Shown in pieces: positions 39,469 through 50,189 of a DNA stretch of 64,000 bases. The notes under the pieces are model-generated. The model searched no databases. It was not told where the DNA came from and was given only the letters and a program-made list of their open reading frames with translations. The DNA comes from Xanthomonas cassavae CFBP 4642 (GTDB lineage: Bacteria > Pseudomonadota > Gammaproteobacteria > Xanthomonadales > Xanthomonadaceae). Each line of letters begins with the position of its first letter. The stretch's first letter is position 1. The position numbers and the translations under genes were made by a program. The stretch is taken from contig NZ_CM002139.1 in NCBI RefSeq assembly GCF_000454545.1, positions 694,717 to 758,716 on the forward strand. Direction: 5' to 3'.

Positions 39469-40329
39469 CTAACTCAACAAGGCGCCCAGGCGTTGCGCGG
39501 CTTGCTTCAGCGGGTCCAGCAGCTGCGTCTGCATGGCCTGCAGGCTCACGCGGCCGGCCTGGGCGCCGATGTTGAGCGCGGCGATGACCTCGCCGCGCAG
39601 GTTGCGCACCGGTACCGCGATCGAGCGCAGGCCGATCTCCAGTTCCTGGTCGGTCAGGCACATGCCTTCGCGCCGGGTGCGCGCCAGCACCTCCAGCAGC
39701 GCCGATGCCTGGGTCACCGTGCGGTCGGTGCGCGGGCGCAGCGTGGTGCGCTCCAGGTACGCCTGCAAGGTGTCGGCGGGCAGGGCCGCCAGCAATACCC
39801 GCCCCATCGAGGTGCAATAGGCCGGCAGCCGGGTGCCCGGCCGGAGCCCGATCGACATGATCCGCACCGTCTCGGCGCGCGCCACGTACAGCAGGTCGTC
39901 ACCGTCCAGCACGCCCAGCGAGCAGGATTCGTGCAGCTGATCACGCAAGCCGTCCAGCACCGGCTGCGCCGCCGCGGTCATCGACGACGAGGCCGCATAG
40001 GCGCCGCCGATGCCCAGCACCCGCGGCAACAGCACGTAGCCGCGTCCCTGCTCGCCCACGTAGCCCAGCTTGGCCAACGTGTGCAGCACGCGCCGCACCG
40101 CCGCGCGCGAAATGCCGGTTTCCAGGCTGATCTGCGACATCGTCACCTCGCGGGCGTGCTGGGCGAACACACTCAACACCACCAGCCCGCGCCCCAGCGA
40201 GGTCATGAAGTCCGGATCTCCTTGCGCGGCGGCAATCTGCTGCATCAATTCGTGCGGCAGGCCGCGCTCGCCACCGGCCGCGGCGACGGCAGCAGGACGT
40301 TTGCGACGGCGGGTGGTGGGCTCGGGCAT
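39469..40329 (-). CDS. pcaR: IclR-family regulator of the pca operon (PcaR/PcaU-like)
   Basis: A 286-residue regulator. After a basic, low-complexity N-terminus, the winged helix lies at about residues 38-100 (TSLGRGLVVLSVFAQHAREV, TMSQISLETGISRAAVRRVL). The C-terminal IclR effector domain has LGVLDGDDLLYVARAETVRI, LPAYCTSMGRVLLAALP and EEIGLRS-type residues in ELEIGLRSIAVPVRNLRGEV. It sits beyond pcaC in opposite orientation. IclR proteins PcaR and PcaU sense 3-oxoadipate or protocatechuate and activate pca genes; a matching operator lies before pcaI. The ATG at 40329 is chosen over an upstream non-ATG start. Confidence 0.85.
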   Translation of the reverse strand: MPEPTTRRRKRPAAVAAAGGERGLPHELMQQIAAAQGDPDFMTSLGRGLVVLSVFAQHAREVTMSQISLETGISRAAVRRVLHTLAKLGYVGEQGRGYVLLPRVLGIGGAYAASSSMTAAAQPVLDGLRDQLHESCSLGVLDGDDLLYVARAETVRIMSIGLRPGTRLPAYCTSMGRVLLAALPADTLQAYLERTTLRPRTDRTVTQASALLEVLARTRREGMCLTDQELEIGLRSIAVPVRNLRGEVIAALNIGAQAGRVSLQAMQTQLLDPLKQAAQRLGALLS

Positions 40330-40477
40330 CGGATTGCGTGCTGGACGGGTCCGGCCATGGTAAGCGCTTGCGCCAGTGCACGCCGCCGGTCGCCCTGTGT
40401 GCGCCGGCATGTAAACGCTTCACCGTAGGTTGCCGCATAATCGCTGCTGACTTGTTTCGGATCGGTCCCCTTCGTCC

Positions 40478-41335
40478 ATGAAAACCCCCACGGGCCTGCA
40501 GCCGCTGATCGACGACGGTGTCATCGACGAAGTGTTGCGGCCACTGAAGAGCGGCAAGGAAGCGTCCGTCTACGTGGTCAGCGCCGGCGAGGACATCCTG
40601 TGCGCCAAGGTCTACAAGGACATGGCGCAGCGCAGCTTCCAGGCACGCGTGCAGTACCAGGAGGGGCGCAAGGTCCGCGGCAGTCGCCAGGCGCGGGCGA
40701 TGGGCAAGGCCACCAAGTTCGGCCGCCGCGAGGCCGAAACTGCCTGGAAGAACACCGAAGCCGACGCGCTCTACCAGCTGGTGGATGCCGGCGTGCACGT
40801 ACCCAGGCCGCGCGGCTATTTCCACGGCGTGTTGTTGATGGATCTGGTCACCGACGAAGCCGGGCACAGCGCACCGCGCCTGGGCGAAGTGGAACTGGAA
40901 CCGGATCAGGCGCGCGCCTTCCATACCAGTCTGATCGGCGACGTGGTCAAGATGCTGTCGCTGGGCCTGGTGCATGGCGATCTGTCCGAATACAACGTGC
41001 TGGTGTCGCCGGACGGCCCGGTGGTGATCGACTTCCCGCAGGTGGTCAGCGCCACAGGCAACAATGCCGCGCGCGAGATGTTGTTGCGCGACGTGCACAA
41101 CCTGCGCGACTGCCTGGGCCGCTTCGCCCCGGAGCTGCTTCAGACCCATTACGGCGAAGAGATGTGGGCATTGTTCGAGAAGGGCGAGCTGCGTCCGGAC
41201 AGCGCGCTTACCGGCCGCTTCAAGTTCGACACGCGGCGTGCGGATGTGCGCGCCATCCGTGCCTCGATCGAGGACGCGCGACAGGAAAACCTCATCCGCC
41301 AGCAGGGCCGCGAAGCCGCTGCCGAAGACGACTGA
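40478..41335 (+). CDS. RIO-type serine protein kinase
   Basis: A 285-residue RIO1-like kinase. ATP-binding loop LKSGKEASVYVV near residue 24 and the phosphate-anchor Lys in LCAKVYKDMAQRSF. The catalytic loop is GLVHGDLSEYNVLVSPDGPV near 165, and the metal-binding Asp is in VVIDFPQVVSA. A basic stretch (GRKVRGSRQARAMGKATKFG) follows the N-lobe. Bacterial RIO kinases are known but targets are poorly defined. ATG at 40478. It is a stand-alone gene between pcaR and a small hypothetical gene. Confidence 0.87.
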   Translation: MKTPTGLQPLIDDGVIDEVLRPLKSGKEASVYVVSAGEDILCAKVYKDMAQRSFQARVQYQEGRKVRGSRQARAMGKATKFGRREAETAWKNTEADALYQLVDAGVHVPRPRGYFHGVLLMDLVTDEAGHSAPRLGEVELEPDQARAFHTSLIGDVVKMLSLGLVHGDLSEYNVLVSPDGPVVIDFPQVVSATGNNAAREMLLRDVHNLRDCLGRFAPELLQTHYGEEMWALFEKGELRPDSALTGRFKFDTRRADVRAIRASIEDARQENLIRQQGREAAAEDD

Positions 41336-41385
41336 GCCGGGTGGCCAGGTGGCCGGGCTTGTATCACCGCCACCCCGAGAATCCC

Positions 41386-41688
41386 ATGCACGACTATCCG
41401 CTTGTCATCTCCTCGCTCAGCCGCTCGATCACGCAGAACGAGCACCCCGTTCGCCTGGAGATCTATCGTGGTCCCGATACCGATTGGACGCTGGAGGTTG
41501 TTGATGAATTCAACAACTCCACGGTGTGGGAGGACCTGTTCGCAACCGATCAAGCCGCCTTCGATGAGGCGCTGCGCACCATTCGGGGTGAAGGCATCCA
41601 ACCCCTTGTCGGTCAGCCTGGTCACGCCCGGTCATGGGGCGGCCGCCTGAGATTCATTCACGTCGAACCGCTTCGCCGGTCAGCCTGA
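41386..41688 (+). CDS. Conserved hypothetical protein, 100 residues
   Basis: Acidic/polar 100-residue protein starting MHDYPLVISSLSRSI and containing EIYRGPDTDWTLEVVDEFNN and LRTIRGEGIQPLVGQPG. No signal peptide or membrane segment. The balanced composition, an ATG with GAGA 5 bases upstream and the position 50 bases after the RIO kinase gene support a real gene. The pattern suggests a small beta-strand-rich protein; function unknown. Confidence 0.6.
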   Translation: MHDYPLVISSLSRSITQNEHPVRLEIYRGPDTDWTLEVVDEFNNSTVWEDLFATDQAAFDEALRTIRGEGIQPLVGQPGHARSWGGRLRFIHVEPLRRSA

Positions 41689-42059
41689 TTCACGCGGCGA
41701 ACCGCGGTTGCCGCGCCGGCTTGTGGCACATGGACGTGGCGATCTGCCGGCGTTACGCGTGCATTGGAGCGCGGCAGGCTGATTTCGTGGCTGAGAGCGT
41801 ACTGCCGATTCTGTCACCGACGGTATGTCTGCGCGTTCAGTGCGTGCACGTCGGGATCGCTCAAAATTTGTCTCACACCTCACACCTTGCCTAGGGCGCA
41901 GGGCGCGTTCGCGTGCAGGCTTGCGATGCGATGCAGCAATCCACGGTCATCCGGACAGGCCAGGTCGGGGTACGCGGTCACCCAGCCGGTGATGTCGGCG
42001 GCTGCTCCTGCGGGCCCGTGCAGCTGTTTACTGAAAATAATGGTTATTTCTACTAACAA
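41689..42059. other. Gene-free stretch
   Basis: No recognisable gene. The AT-rich end (42034-42052) has an imperfect dyad GAAAATAA-TGG-TTATTTC that could be a remnant operator of the esterase fragment that follows. Confidence 0.4.
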
Positions 42060-42276
42060 TCTGGCAAGCGCTGATCGTGCTGATCGAGTTGGCTATCCTG
42101 CACGACGAAGGGCTGCGCTACGCCGAACGTCTGCGCGCGGCCGGCGTGGATGTCAGCGTGCAGACCTCCCCCGGCATGATCCACGGCTTCACCCAGATGG
42201 GCCGTGCCATCCAGGCGGCGGAAACCACCGCGAGCTGTGCGTGCAGGTGCTGCGGCAACGGTTGCTGCCGCTGTAA
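42060..42276 (+). pseudogene. 3' fragment of an acetyl-esterase/lipase-type hydrolase
   Basis: About 70 codons read HDEGLRYAERLRAAGVDVSV, QTSPGMIHGFTQMGRAIQAA, which is the catalytic-His end of HSL-family esterases (D-E-G-x-x-Y-A, PGMIHGF). Just after AAETT one base appears lost near 42227; the other frame then gives RELCVQVLRQRLLPL and a stop at 42276. No upstream part of the gene remains. Confidence 0.65.
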
Positions 42277-42426
42277 TTCGGCACACTGCCTGCCGTATCG
42301 GACGCATGCGCGTACGTGCCGCGCATGCGTGTGGCCAGGGCCGGGTGCGCCTCGCGGCCAGAGTGCGGCGCAGCCGAGGCAGCCATCTCGCAGGTCGCTG
42401 CACGCAGTTGCATCAGCGCTCACGCG

Positions 42427-43137
42427 TCAGAAATTGAAACGGAAGGTTGTCATCAGCACGTGGTTCTCACGGTCCACCGCACGCGTGTTGACGAACTGAT
42501 TCAAGTATCCAACGTCCATATTGGCGATGGCATTGAATTTCCAGTTGATGCCGACGAACACGCGATTCTGATCGAGACCGCGTCGCGCGCCCCATTGGGT
42601 CTGGTCCAGATTGACGAACACTTCGTTGAACGCCACCCACGACAGCTGCGGACTCAAGCCGCTCGGGCGCACCGCGCGGATCATCTGCCGTAGGCGGTAA
42701 CCTTCATCGCTGAAGTCTTCGCGGTGACGCTGCTCCAGGCGGGTGCGGCTGGTGATGGTGATGTCGGCGATGGGATCGAACTGGTATTGGAACTGTCCCC
42801 ACCAGCGATTTTCGCGGTTGGACGGCTGGCCGGCCGGATGGCTGATGATGGTGTCGTACCCCATCCAGACGCTGGCCTTGGGGTTGAGCCGGTAGAACAC
42901 CGCCGGGCGCAGGATCAATTGATCGAACTGCTCACCTTCTTCGCGCCAGCGTGGATGCACATCCATGCTCCAGTACAGGTTTTCAACCGGCAATTTGCCC
43001 TGCGCGTAGACACTCAACCAATAGCGGCCATCCTCTTCGGTCGCGGCGCGTGCGGTGGAGATGGACCCCAGTGCCAAGAATAAAACGGGGCAGGCGATGC
43101 GACGCGTTGTGCCCAATAACGTGCTCAGTGCGTTCAT
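42427..43137 (-). CDS. DUF2490 outer-membrane protein
   Basis: A 236-residue exported protein. Signal peptide ends near ARA-ATEEDGRYW. The body shows alternating beta-strands (YWLSVYAQGKLPVENLYWSM, VWMGYDTIISHPAG, RTRLEQRHREDFSD) and ends in phenylalanine (TTFRFNF), as expected for a DUF2490 outer-membrane barrel. Function unknown. ATG at 43137 is preceded by a run of A's with no clear ribosome binding site. Confidence 0.8.
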   Translation of the reverse strand: MNALSTLLGTTRRIACPVLFLALGSISTARAATEEDGRYWLSVYAQGKLPVENLYWSMDVHPRWREEGEQFDQLILRPAVFYRLNPKASVWMGYDTIISHPAGQPSNRENRWWGQFQYQFDPIADITITSRTRLEQRHREDFSDEGYRLRQMIRAVRPSGLSPQLSWVAFNEVFVNLDQTQWGARRGLDQNRVFVGINWKFNAIANMDVGYLNQFVNTRAVDRENHVLMTTFRFNF

Positions 43138-43292
43138 TTATTTTTTTTGTGTCGTCGTTGGCAAATCATAGCAACAGGATTTGCGCTTGCTTGGACCGAT
43201 TGGTCGACGCATCGTGCTGGTTGTTGCCGATCTCTTCGTTAATCGCGACAGGCCATCGCTTCAGTGCGCTAGGTGGCACAGTGCGCAGTATG

Positions 43293-45523
<2,231 letters not shown>

Positions 45524-45639
45524 GGACGTGGACTGGGAACGGAAAGAGGAAAACGGCCGGGGAAGTATCGGCTGAAGGGCCGATGCGGTCACTAAAACGC
45601 TGGAAACGTGATTTTCATCACATTAAAGAACATTGGGGC

Positions 45640-45793
45640 TCAAGTTGGCATGTTTCGTGCGGATATCCCTACTGCACCCGACGTGGCAGTGCGACATGGG
45701 CGCAAAGGCTGGAATTGGAACAGGGGCCAGCCGCGCGTGCGTCGGGGTAGCGTAAGGGTCGGTAGTCGGGGGACTGCCGACCCTTAATTTTTT
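45640..45793 (+). ncRNA. Possible small RNA ending in a terminator
   Basis: No open frame explains this stretch, yet it ends in a strong plus-strand terminator. It contains a second local hairpin (ACTGC ... GCAGT around 45671-45694). Part of an upstream leader, rather than a free sRNA, is equally possible. I see no clean promoter, only a TTAAAG-like -10 near 45623. Confidence 0.35.
45753..45793 (+). terminator. Rho-independent terminator
   Basis: Stem AAGGGTCGGTAGTC/GACTGCCGACCCTT (one G-T pair) with a G-rich loop, followed by AATTTTTTT. It points rightward, where no plus-strand gene ends, which is why a small RNA is suspected. Confidence 0.75.
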
Positions 45794-45871
45794 TGGCTCA
45801 CTGACGTCCGGGTCGCAAGCCTTTCACTGTCTGTCGGCGCTGCGTCGCCCAGGCGGGCCACGCCAGAAAAC

Positions 45872-45899
45872 ATAAAGCCCCGGCATGCCGGGGCTTTAT
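45872..45899. terminator. Symmetric hairpin, likely bidirectional terminator
   Basis: Perfect inverted repeat ATAAAGCCCCGGCA/TGCCGGGGCTTTAT. It lies 200 bases beyond the 3' end of the lipoprotein gene and probably ends that transcript. Confidence 0.7.
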
Positions 45900-46103
45900 G
45901 CATTGCAGGCGCCGATATCCGACAGGGCCGGAACAGGGGGGATCCAGATTTCCCTGTCGGACATCGACATAAGTCGGTCAGTGGGGCTGGCTGGGTCAGG
46001 AGATGACGCAGCGGGTCACACAGAGCACCTAGCTTGCGACCAAGTGCCGGCTGAACGCAAGCCCCCAATGTCGCCAAGTGTGGGGCGTGTCGCAGTCAGC
46101 TTG
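45900..46103. other. Gene-free stretch
   Basis: Between the symmetric hairpin and the lipoprotein stop. No gene or RNA recognised. Confidence 0.4.
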
Positions 46104-46559
46104 TCACGGAATTTGCTGACGAGGGTTGCGCGGCGCGGTCTGCCGCTGGATTTCGCGAATCACCCGCGGCGGGGCGCCGATCCTGGCCGGCGGCCTGGCC
46201 GGTGCAGCGCCGTTGGCGGGCGGCCGGCTCGGCTGCTGCGGACGTGGTCCACCTGGTCGGGGACCGTTATTGAACGACCCGTTGGGACGAGGCGGCCGAT
46301 ACTGCGGGCGACGGTCGTACTGCCGGTAGTAATAGCCACCGCCGCCACGGTAGACCGGATAGACCGGGTAGTTATACAGCCCGATCGCACCGGCGCCATA
46401 AGGTGCGCCGTAATAGAACGGCGAGTAGCCGGGCGGATAGCGATACTGCACGGCGGGGGCGCCCCGGTAATAGCCGCCTGACCCGGCGCCGGTGTAGTCG
46501 TACGTTGCGCAGCCACCCAGGGCAAGTAGCCCGGCGGCAAAGATCAGACGGAATGTCAT
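46104..46559 (-). CDS. Lipoprotein, Tyr/Gly/Pro-rich
   Basis: A 151-residue lipoprotein. The lipobox is LALGGCA (Cys at residue 18). The mature part has a tyrosine/glycine-rich segment (YRGAPAVQYRYPPGYSPFYY) and then a proline/arginine-rich tail (RPPRPNGSFNNGPRPGGPRP). Such low-complexity lipoproteins occur in cell envelopes; function unknown. ATG at 46559, preceded by AGGAGGGCACC. Confidence 0.75.
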   Translation of the reverse strand: MTFRLIFAAGLLALGGCATYDYTGAGSGGYYRGAPAVQYRYPPGYSPFYYGAPYGAGAIGLYNYPVYPVYRGGGGYYYRQYDRRPQYRPPRPNGSFNNGPRPGGPRPQQPSRPPANGAAPARPPARIGAPPRVIREIQRQTAPRNPRQQIP

Positions 46560-46716
46560 GGATGGTGCCCTCCTGCAACCATGATCTCACTTTCGAACCG
46601 CTGCATTGAATCGGTCCTTAACTGCGCGGCAATGGACTGCTTCTCCATCGATCCAGCATGCGCAGGTGGACTGCCTGCTGGCCGTGAAGAGCGGGACGAT
46701 ACGTTAATCTTGGGAC

Positions 46717-47676
46717 ATGATCGAAACGGCCCCTGTTGCCCATGCTGATGTCCTGCAAGCCGCCGCGCGCATCGCGCCGCATTGCGCGCCGACACCGTTG
46801 CTGATCTCCCACACCCTGGATGCGCTCTGCGGTGCGCAGCTGTTCTTCAAGGCCGAACACCTGCAGCGCAGTGGCGCCTTCAAGTTCCGTGGCGCCTGCA
46901 ATGCCGTGTGGTCGCTGCCGGAGCACCTGGCTGCGCGTGGCGTGGTCACCCATTCTTCCGGCAACCATGGCGCCGCGCTGGCGTTGGCGGCGCGCACCCG
47001 GGGCATCGGCTGCCATGTGGTGGTGCCCGAGGGCGCGGTGGCCGCCAAGCTGGCCAATATCTCCCGTCACGGCGCCACCTTGTGGCGGTGTGCGCCGACC
47101 ATCGCCGCGCGCGAGCAGATGTGCGCGCAGGTGCAGCAGACCAGCGGCGCAACGCTGGTCCACCCCTACACCGATCCGGCGGTGATCGCCGGGCAGGGCA
47201 CCGCCACGCTGGAGCTGCTGCATCAAAGCGGTGGGCTGGACGTGCTGGTGGCGCCGGTCGGTGGCGGTGGGCTTGCGGCCGGGGCGGCGCTGGCGCTGCA
47301 GTCCACTCCGGGCTGCGCACTGGTGCTGGCCGAGCCGGCCGGGGCGGCCGACACCGCGCGTTCGCTGGCGGCCGGGCAGCACCTGGTCGATTTCGTTCCC
47401 GACACGATCTGCGACGGCTTGCGCGGCACCTTGGGTGCAGCGAATTTCGCGCTGCTGCAGGCCGCGGGCGCACAGGTGATCACGCTGGACGATGCGGCGG
47501 TGCTGCAGGCGATGCGGCTGCTCTGGCAGGTGCTCAAGCAGCTGGTGGAGCCGTCTTCGGCGATCGCGCTGGCGGCGGTGATGGCCGACCCTGCGCGCTT
47601 TGCCGGACGCAGGGTTGGGCTGATCCTGTCCGGCGGCAATGTCGATCTGGATGCCTTGCCATGGGTCGCCGCGTGA
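46717..47676 (+). CDS. PLP-dependent threonine/serine dehydratase-like enzyme
   Basis: A 319-residue fold-type II PLP enzyme. The PLP lysine is in LQRSGAFKFRGACNA (SGAFKFRG, near residue 54). HSSGNHGAALALAARTRGIG binds the substrate carboxylate, VAPVGGGGLAAGAAL is the phosphate-binding glycine loop, and LSGGNVDL is at the end. The length and lack of an ACT domain fit catabolic threonine dehydratase, serine racemase or 3-hydroxyaspartate dehydratase. Which one cannot be told from sequence alone. Confidence 0.82.
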   Translation: MIETAPVAHADVLQAAARIAPHCAPTPLLISHTLDALCGAQLFFKAEHLQRSGAFKFRGACNAVWSLPEHLAARGVVTHSSGNHGAALALAARTRGIGCHVVVPEGAVAAKLANISRHGATLWRCAPTIAAREQMCAQVQQTSGATLVHPYTDPAVIAGQGTATLELLHQSGGLDVLVAPVGGGGLAAGAALALQSTPGCALVLAEPAGAADTARSLAAGQHLVDFVPDTICDGLRGTLGAANFALLQAAGAQVITLDDAAVLQAMRLLWQVLKQLVEPSSAIALAAVMADPARFAGRRVGLILSGGNVDLDALPWVAA

Positions 47677-48278
47677 GCAGGCGGTCGCGTGGGCTCGGCC
47701 TGTGGGGCTGGGGTTGGCGACTGGGCATGCTGGCGCTGATCTGGCTGGTGGCGGTGGCCGGCTGGATCGTCTGGGTCGGCGACCGTGATCAGGCCGCGCC
47801 GGCCGACGTGATCATCGTGCTGGGCGCGGCCGCCTACGATGCACGTCCTTCGCCGGTGTTCGAAGAACGCATCCGGCACGCGCTGGATCTGTATGCGCAA
47901 GGCTACGCGCCGCACCTGCTGTTCACCGGCGGCTTCGGCAATGGCGCCCGCTTTTCCGAATCGCAGGTGGCGCGGCGCTATGCACTGCGCCATGGCGTGC
48001 CGCCTGAGGCGATCATGATCGAGACCCGGTCGCGGACCACCCGCCAGAATCTGGAACAGGCGCGCGCGCTGATGGAGCGCCACGGCCTGTACCGGGCCAT
48101 CATCGTCAGCGACCCGCTGCACATGGCGCGCGCGCTGCGGCTGAGCCAGGAGCTGGGTGTGGATGCATTGTCCTCGTCCACGCCCAGTACGCGCTTTCGC
48201 AGCTTCCACACCAGCTGGCGCTTTCTGCTGCAGGAGGTCTATTACTTCCACCGCGATCTGGTGGTGCAAGGCCCCTGA
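47661..48278 (+). CDS. YdcF-like (DUF218) membrane protein
   Basis: A 205-residue protein with an N-terminal membrane segment (LGMLALIWLVAVAGWIVWVG). The DUF218 core is DVIIVLGAAAYDARPSPVFE, LLFTGGFGNGARFSESQVAR, IETRSRTTRQNLEQARAL and IIVSDPLHMARALRLSQE. ATG at 47661 overlaps the dehydratase stop by 16 bases; a GTG at 47673 would overlap by GTGA only. Coupling suggests an operon. DUF218 proteins occur in envelope metabolism, substrate unknown. Confidence 0.82.
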   Translation: MGRRVSRRSRGLGLWGWGWRLGMLALIWLVAVAGWIVWVGDRDQAAPADVIIVLGAAAYDARPSPVFEERIRHALDLYAQGYAPHLLFTGGFGNGARFSESQVARRYALRHGVPPEAIMIETRSRTTRQNLEQARALMERHGLYRAIIVSDPLHMARALRLSQELGVDALSSSTPSTRFRSFHTSWRFLLQEVYYFHRDLVVQGP

Positions 48279-48479
48279 GCGGCGCGGCGCGCTGCGCTCA
48301 CGGTAACCCTATCGGCGATGGCGTTCGACCGCCGCACCAGCGTTGTCTTTGATGATGTGGTTTAGCGTCGCAGCAGATCTCGGTGCAAGACAGCGCTGGC
48401 GGTGGTTGTTCCCGGTCCGGTGCCTCCGACGGCGCACCGAACCGCGATGCAGTCGCTGGCGGCGTCTTCGCACGCATGC

Positions 48480-48503
48480 AAAAGCCGCTCTATGATGCGG
48501 CTT
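48480..48503. terminator. Short hairpin after the YdcF-like gene
   Basis: AAAAGCCGC-N8-GCGGCTTTC is a 5-bp GC stem extended by A-T pairs with a T-rich 3' side. It could end the preceding operon but lies 200 bases after its stop. Confidence 0.4.
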
Positions 48504-48523
48504 TCCCAGCGGCAGGTTCGAGC

Positions 48524-48943
48524 ATGAGCGAGAGCACCCGGCAACGCGCCATCGGCCTGGTTCAGGCCTATTACGAGGCCTTCAATCGCGGCGATTGGGA
48601 CGGCATGCTGGCGTTCCTGGCCGACGATGTGGCCCACGACCTCAATCAGGGGCCGCGCGAGATCGGCCGCGCGGAGTTCGCGGCCTTTTTGCAGCGCATG
48701 AACGACAGCTACCGCGAGCAGTTGCACGACATCGTGGTGACCGCCAACCAAGACGGCACGCGTGTCGGCGCCGAATACGTGGTGCACGGGGTCTATCACA
48801 CCACCGACGAAGGCCTGCCGGACGCGAACGGACAGACCTACGTGTTGCCCGGTGGCGCATTCTTCGACATACACGCCGGCAAGATCACCCGCGTCACCAA
48901 CTACTACAACCTGCAGGAATGGATCGCGCAGGTCTCGCGCTGA
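48524..48943 (+). CDS. SnoaL-like/ketosteroid isomerase-related protein
   Basis: A 139-residue cytoplasmic NTF2-fold protein: LVQAYYEAFNRGDWDGMLAF, LADDVAHDLNQGPREIGRAE, GGAFFDIHAGKITRVTNYYN. The pattern Y-x-A-F-N-R-G-D-x-x-G-M-L is the standard SnoaL start. No signal peptide. The ATG at 48524 is chosen, since an upstream extension contains the hairpin at 48480. Substrate unknown. Confidence 0.8.
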   Translation: MSESTRQRAIGLVQAYYEAFNRGDWDGMLAFLADDVAHDLNQGPREIGRAEFAAFLQRMNDSYREQLHDIVVTANQDGTRVGAEYVVHGVYHTTDEGLPDANGQTYVLPGGAFFDIHAGKITRVTNYYNLQEWIAQVSR

Positions 48944-48960
48944 GCACCCACTCGCGCTGC

Positions 48961-49028
48961 GTGGGAGCGCGCCTGGGCGCGATGAGGCGTTATCGGTAAA
49001 GCCTCATCGCGCCCGGGTGCGCTCCTAC
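48961..49028. repeat. REP-like palindromic element
   Basis: Two 28-base arms, GTGGGAGCGCGCCTGGGCGC... and its complement ending GGTGCGCTCCTAC, flank a 12-base loop. The arms pair almost perfectly. GTAGGAGCGC-type palindromes are dispersed through Xanthomonas and Stenotrophomonas genomes. It lies between convergent genes and may also stop transcription. Confidence 0.75.
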
Positions 49029-49043
49029 ACGGTTGGTCCGGCA

Positions 49044-49949
49044 TTACAGCAACACGATCCCGACCACCACCAGGATGAAGATGCTCCACTTGAGCATCTG
49101 GTACAGCGGGTTGTTGCGTTCCTTTAGCGCCTTGGCCTTCAGGCGCGCGGCGTAGAAGTAGCGAAACACGCGGTTGATGCCGCCGGTCTTGTCGCCTTCC
49201 TGGTTGGGCGAGGCGCCAGCCGACAGCAGGCTGCGTCCGACGAAGCGGTTCACCGCCCCGGCCCAGCGCCAGCGCATCGGGCGCTCGATATCGCAGAACA
49301 GGATGATGCGGTCCTGGCCGGTATCGTTGCGCGCGTAGTGAATATAGGTCTCGTCGAACATGGTCCATTCGCCGTCGCGCCAGCTATGCCGCTGGCCGTC
49401 CACGTCGATGAAGCAGCGGTCGTCGTTGGGCGTGGCCAGGCCCAGGTGCAGGCGCATGGAACCGGCAAACGGGTCGCGGTGCGGGCGCAGTTCGCTGCCC
49501 GGCGGCAGCTCGGCAAACATGGCCGCCTTCACCGTGGGAATGGATTTCAACAGCGCGGTGGTCTGTGGGCACAGTTCGGCCGCCGACGGGTGCGCGGTGC
49601 CGTACCACTTCAGATAGAAGCGCTTCCAGCCGCGACGGAAGAACGAGTTGAAGCCGATATCGGTGTAGCCGTCGGCAGCGCGGATCTTCTGCATCTGCTG
49701 CAGCGCCACCGCCTCGTCGCGGATCACCGGCCAGTTCGCGCGCAGCGGCGCCAGTTCCGGAAATTCCCGGCCCGGGTCGATGAATGGCGTGGTCGGCACC
49801 CGCGAGCACAGGTACATCAGCGTGTTGATCGGCGCCATGAAGGTGGAATGGTCCAGCAGCTGCCGGCTGAGCCGGTGCCGCACGCGACCGCGATAATGGA
49901 TGTACAGCGCCGATGCGATGAACAGCGCGATGAGAAGCCACTTCAGCAT
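49044..49949 (-). CDS. lpxO: LpxO-like lipid A 2-hydroxylase (aspartyl/asparaginyl beta-hydroxylase family)
   Basis: A 301-residue inner-membrane protein with an N-terminal membrane helix (LLIALFIASALYI) and a C-terminal one (SIFILVVVGIVLL). The central Fe(II)/2-oxoglutarate domain includes MFAELPPGSELRPHRDPFAG, SMRLHLGLATPNDDRCFIDV and DETYIHYARNDTGQDRIIL, with His and Asp iron ligands in HRD and a later His. LpxO hydroxylates the secondary acyl chain of lipid A. ATG at 49949. Confidence 0.85.
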   Translation of the reverse strand: MLKWLLIALFIASALYIHYRGRVRHRLSRQLLDHSTFMAPINTLMYLCSRVPTTPFIDPGREFPELAPLRANWPVIRDEAVALQQMQKIRAADGYTDIGFNSFFRRGWKRFYLKWYGTAHPSAAELCPQTTALLKSIPTVKAAMFAELPPGSELRPHRDPFAGSMRLHLGLATPNDDRCFIDVDGQRHSWRDGEWTMFDETYIHYARNDTGQDRIILFCDIERPMRWRWAGAVNRFVGRSLLSAGASPNQEGDKTGGINRVFRYFYAARLKAKALKERNNPLYQMLKWSIFILVVVGIVLL

Positions 49950-50189
49950 GGGGGAGGCCGATTGGAAGGGGGCGGGGGGCCGCATACGTTGAAGTGGCCG
50001 CCAAGACCTGCGCACTGTCGCGACGTGTCGGCGGCCACCCTCGAACATGGTGAGCCGCAAGGGGGAGGTGCGGCGTTAACTTCAGAATTCTAGCAAGTGT
50101 GGCCGCCGAGCCTGACAGGCAAGCATTGGCACGCACGCAATACTCTGTGTCTCACCGGCGGCGGGGCGAGCGGCGATCTGGACCACCGC

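Noticed and set aside
45872-45899. Symmetric hairpin as an attachment or regulator site
   Set aside because: GC-rich stem with A/T flanks near a gene end is better explained as a terminator.
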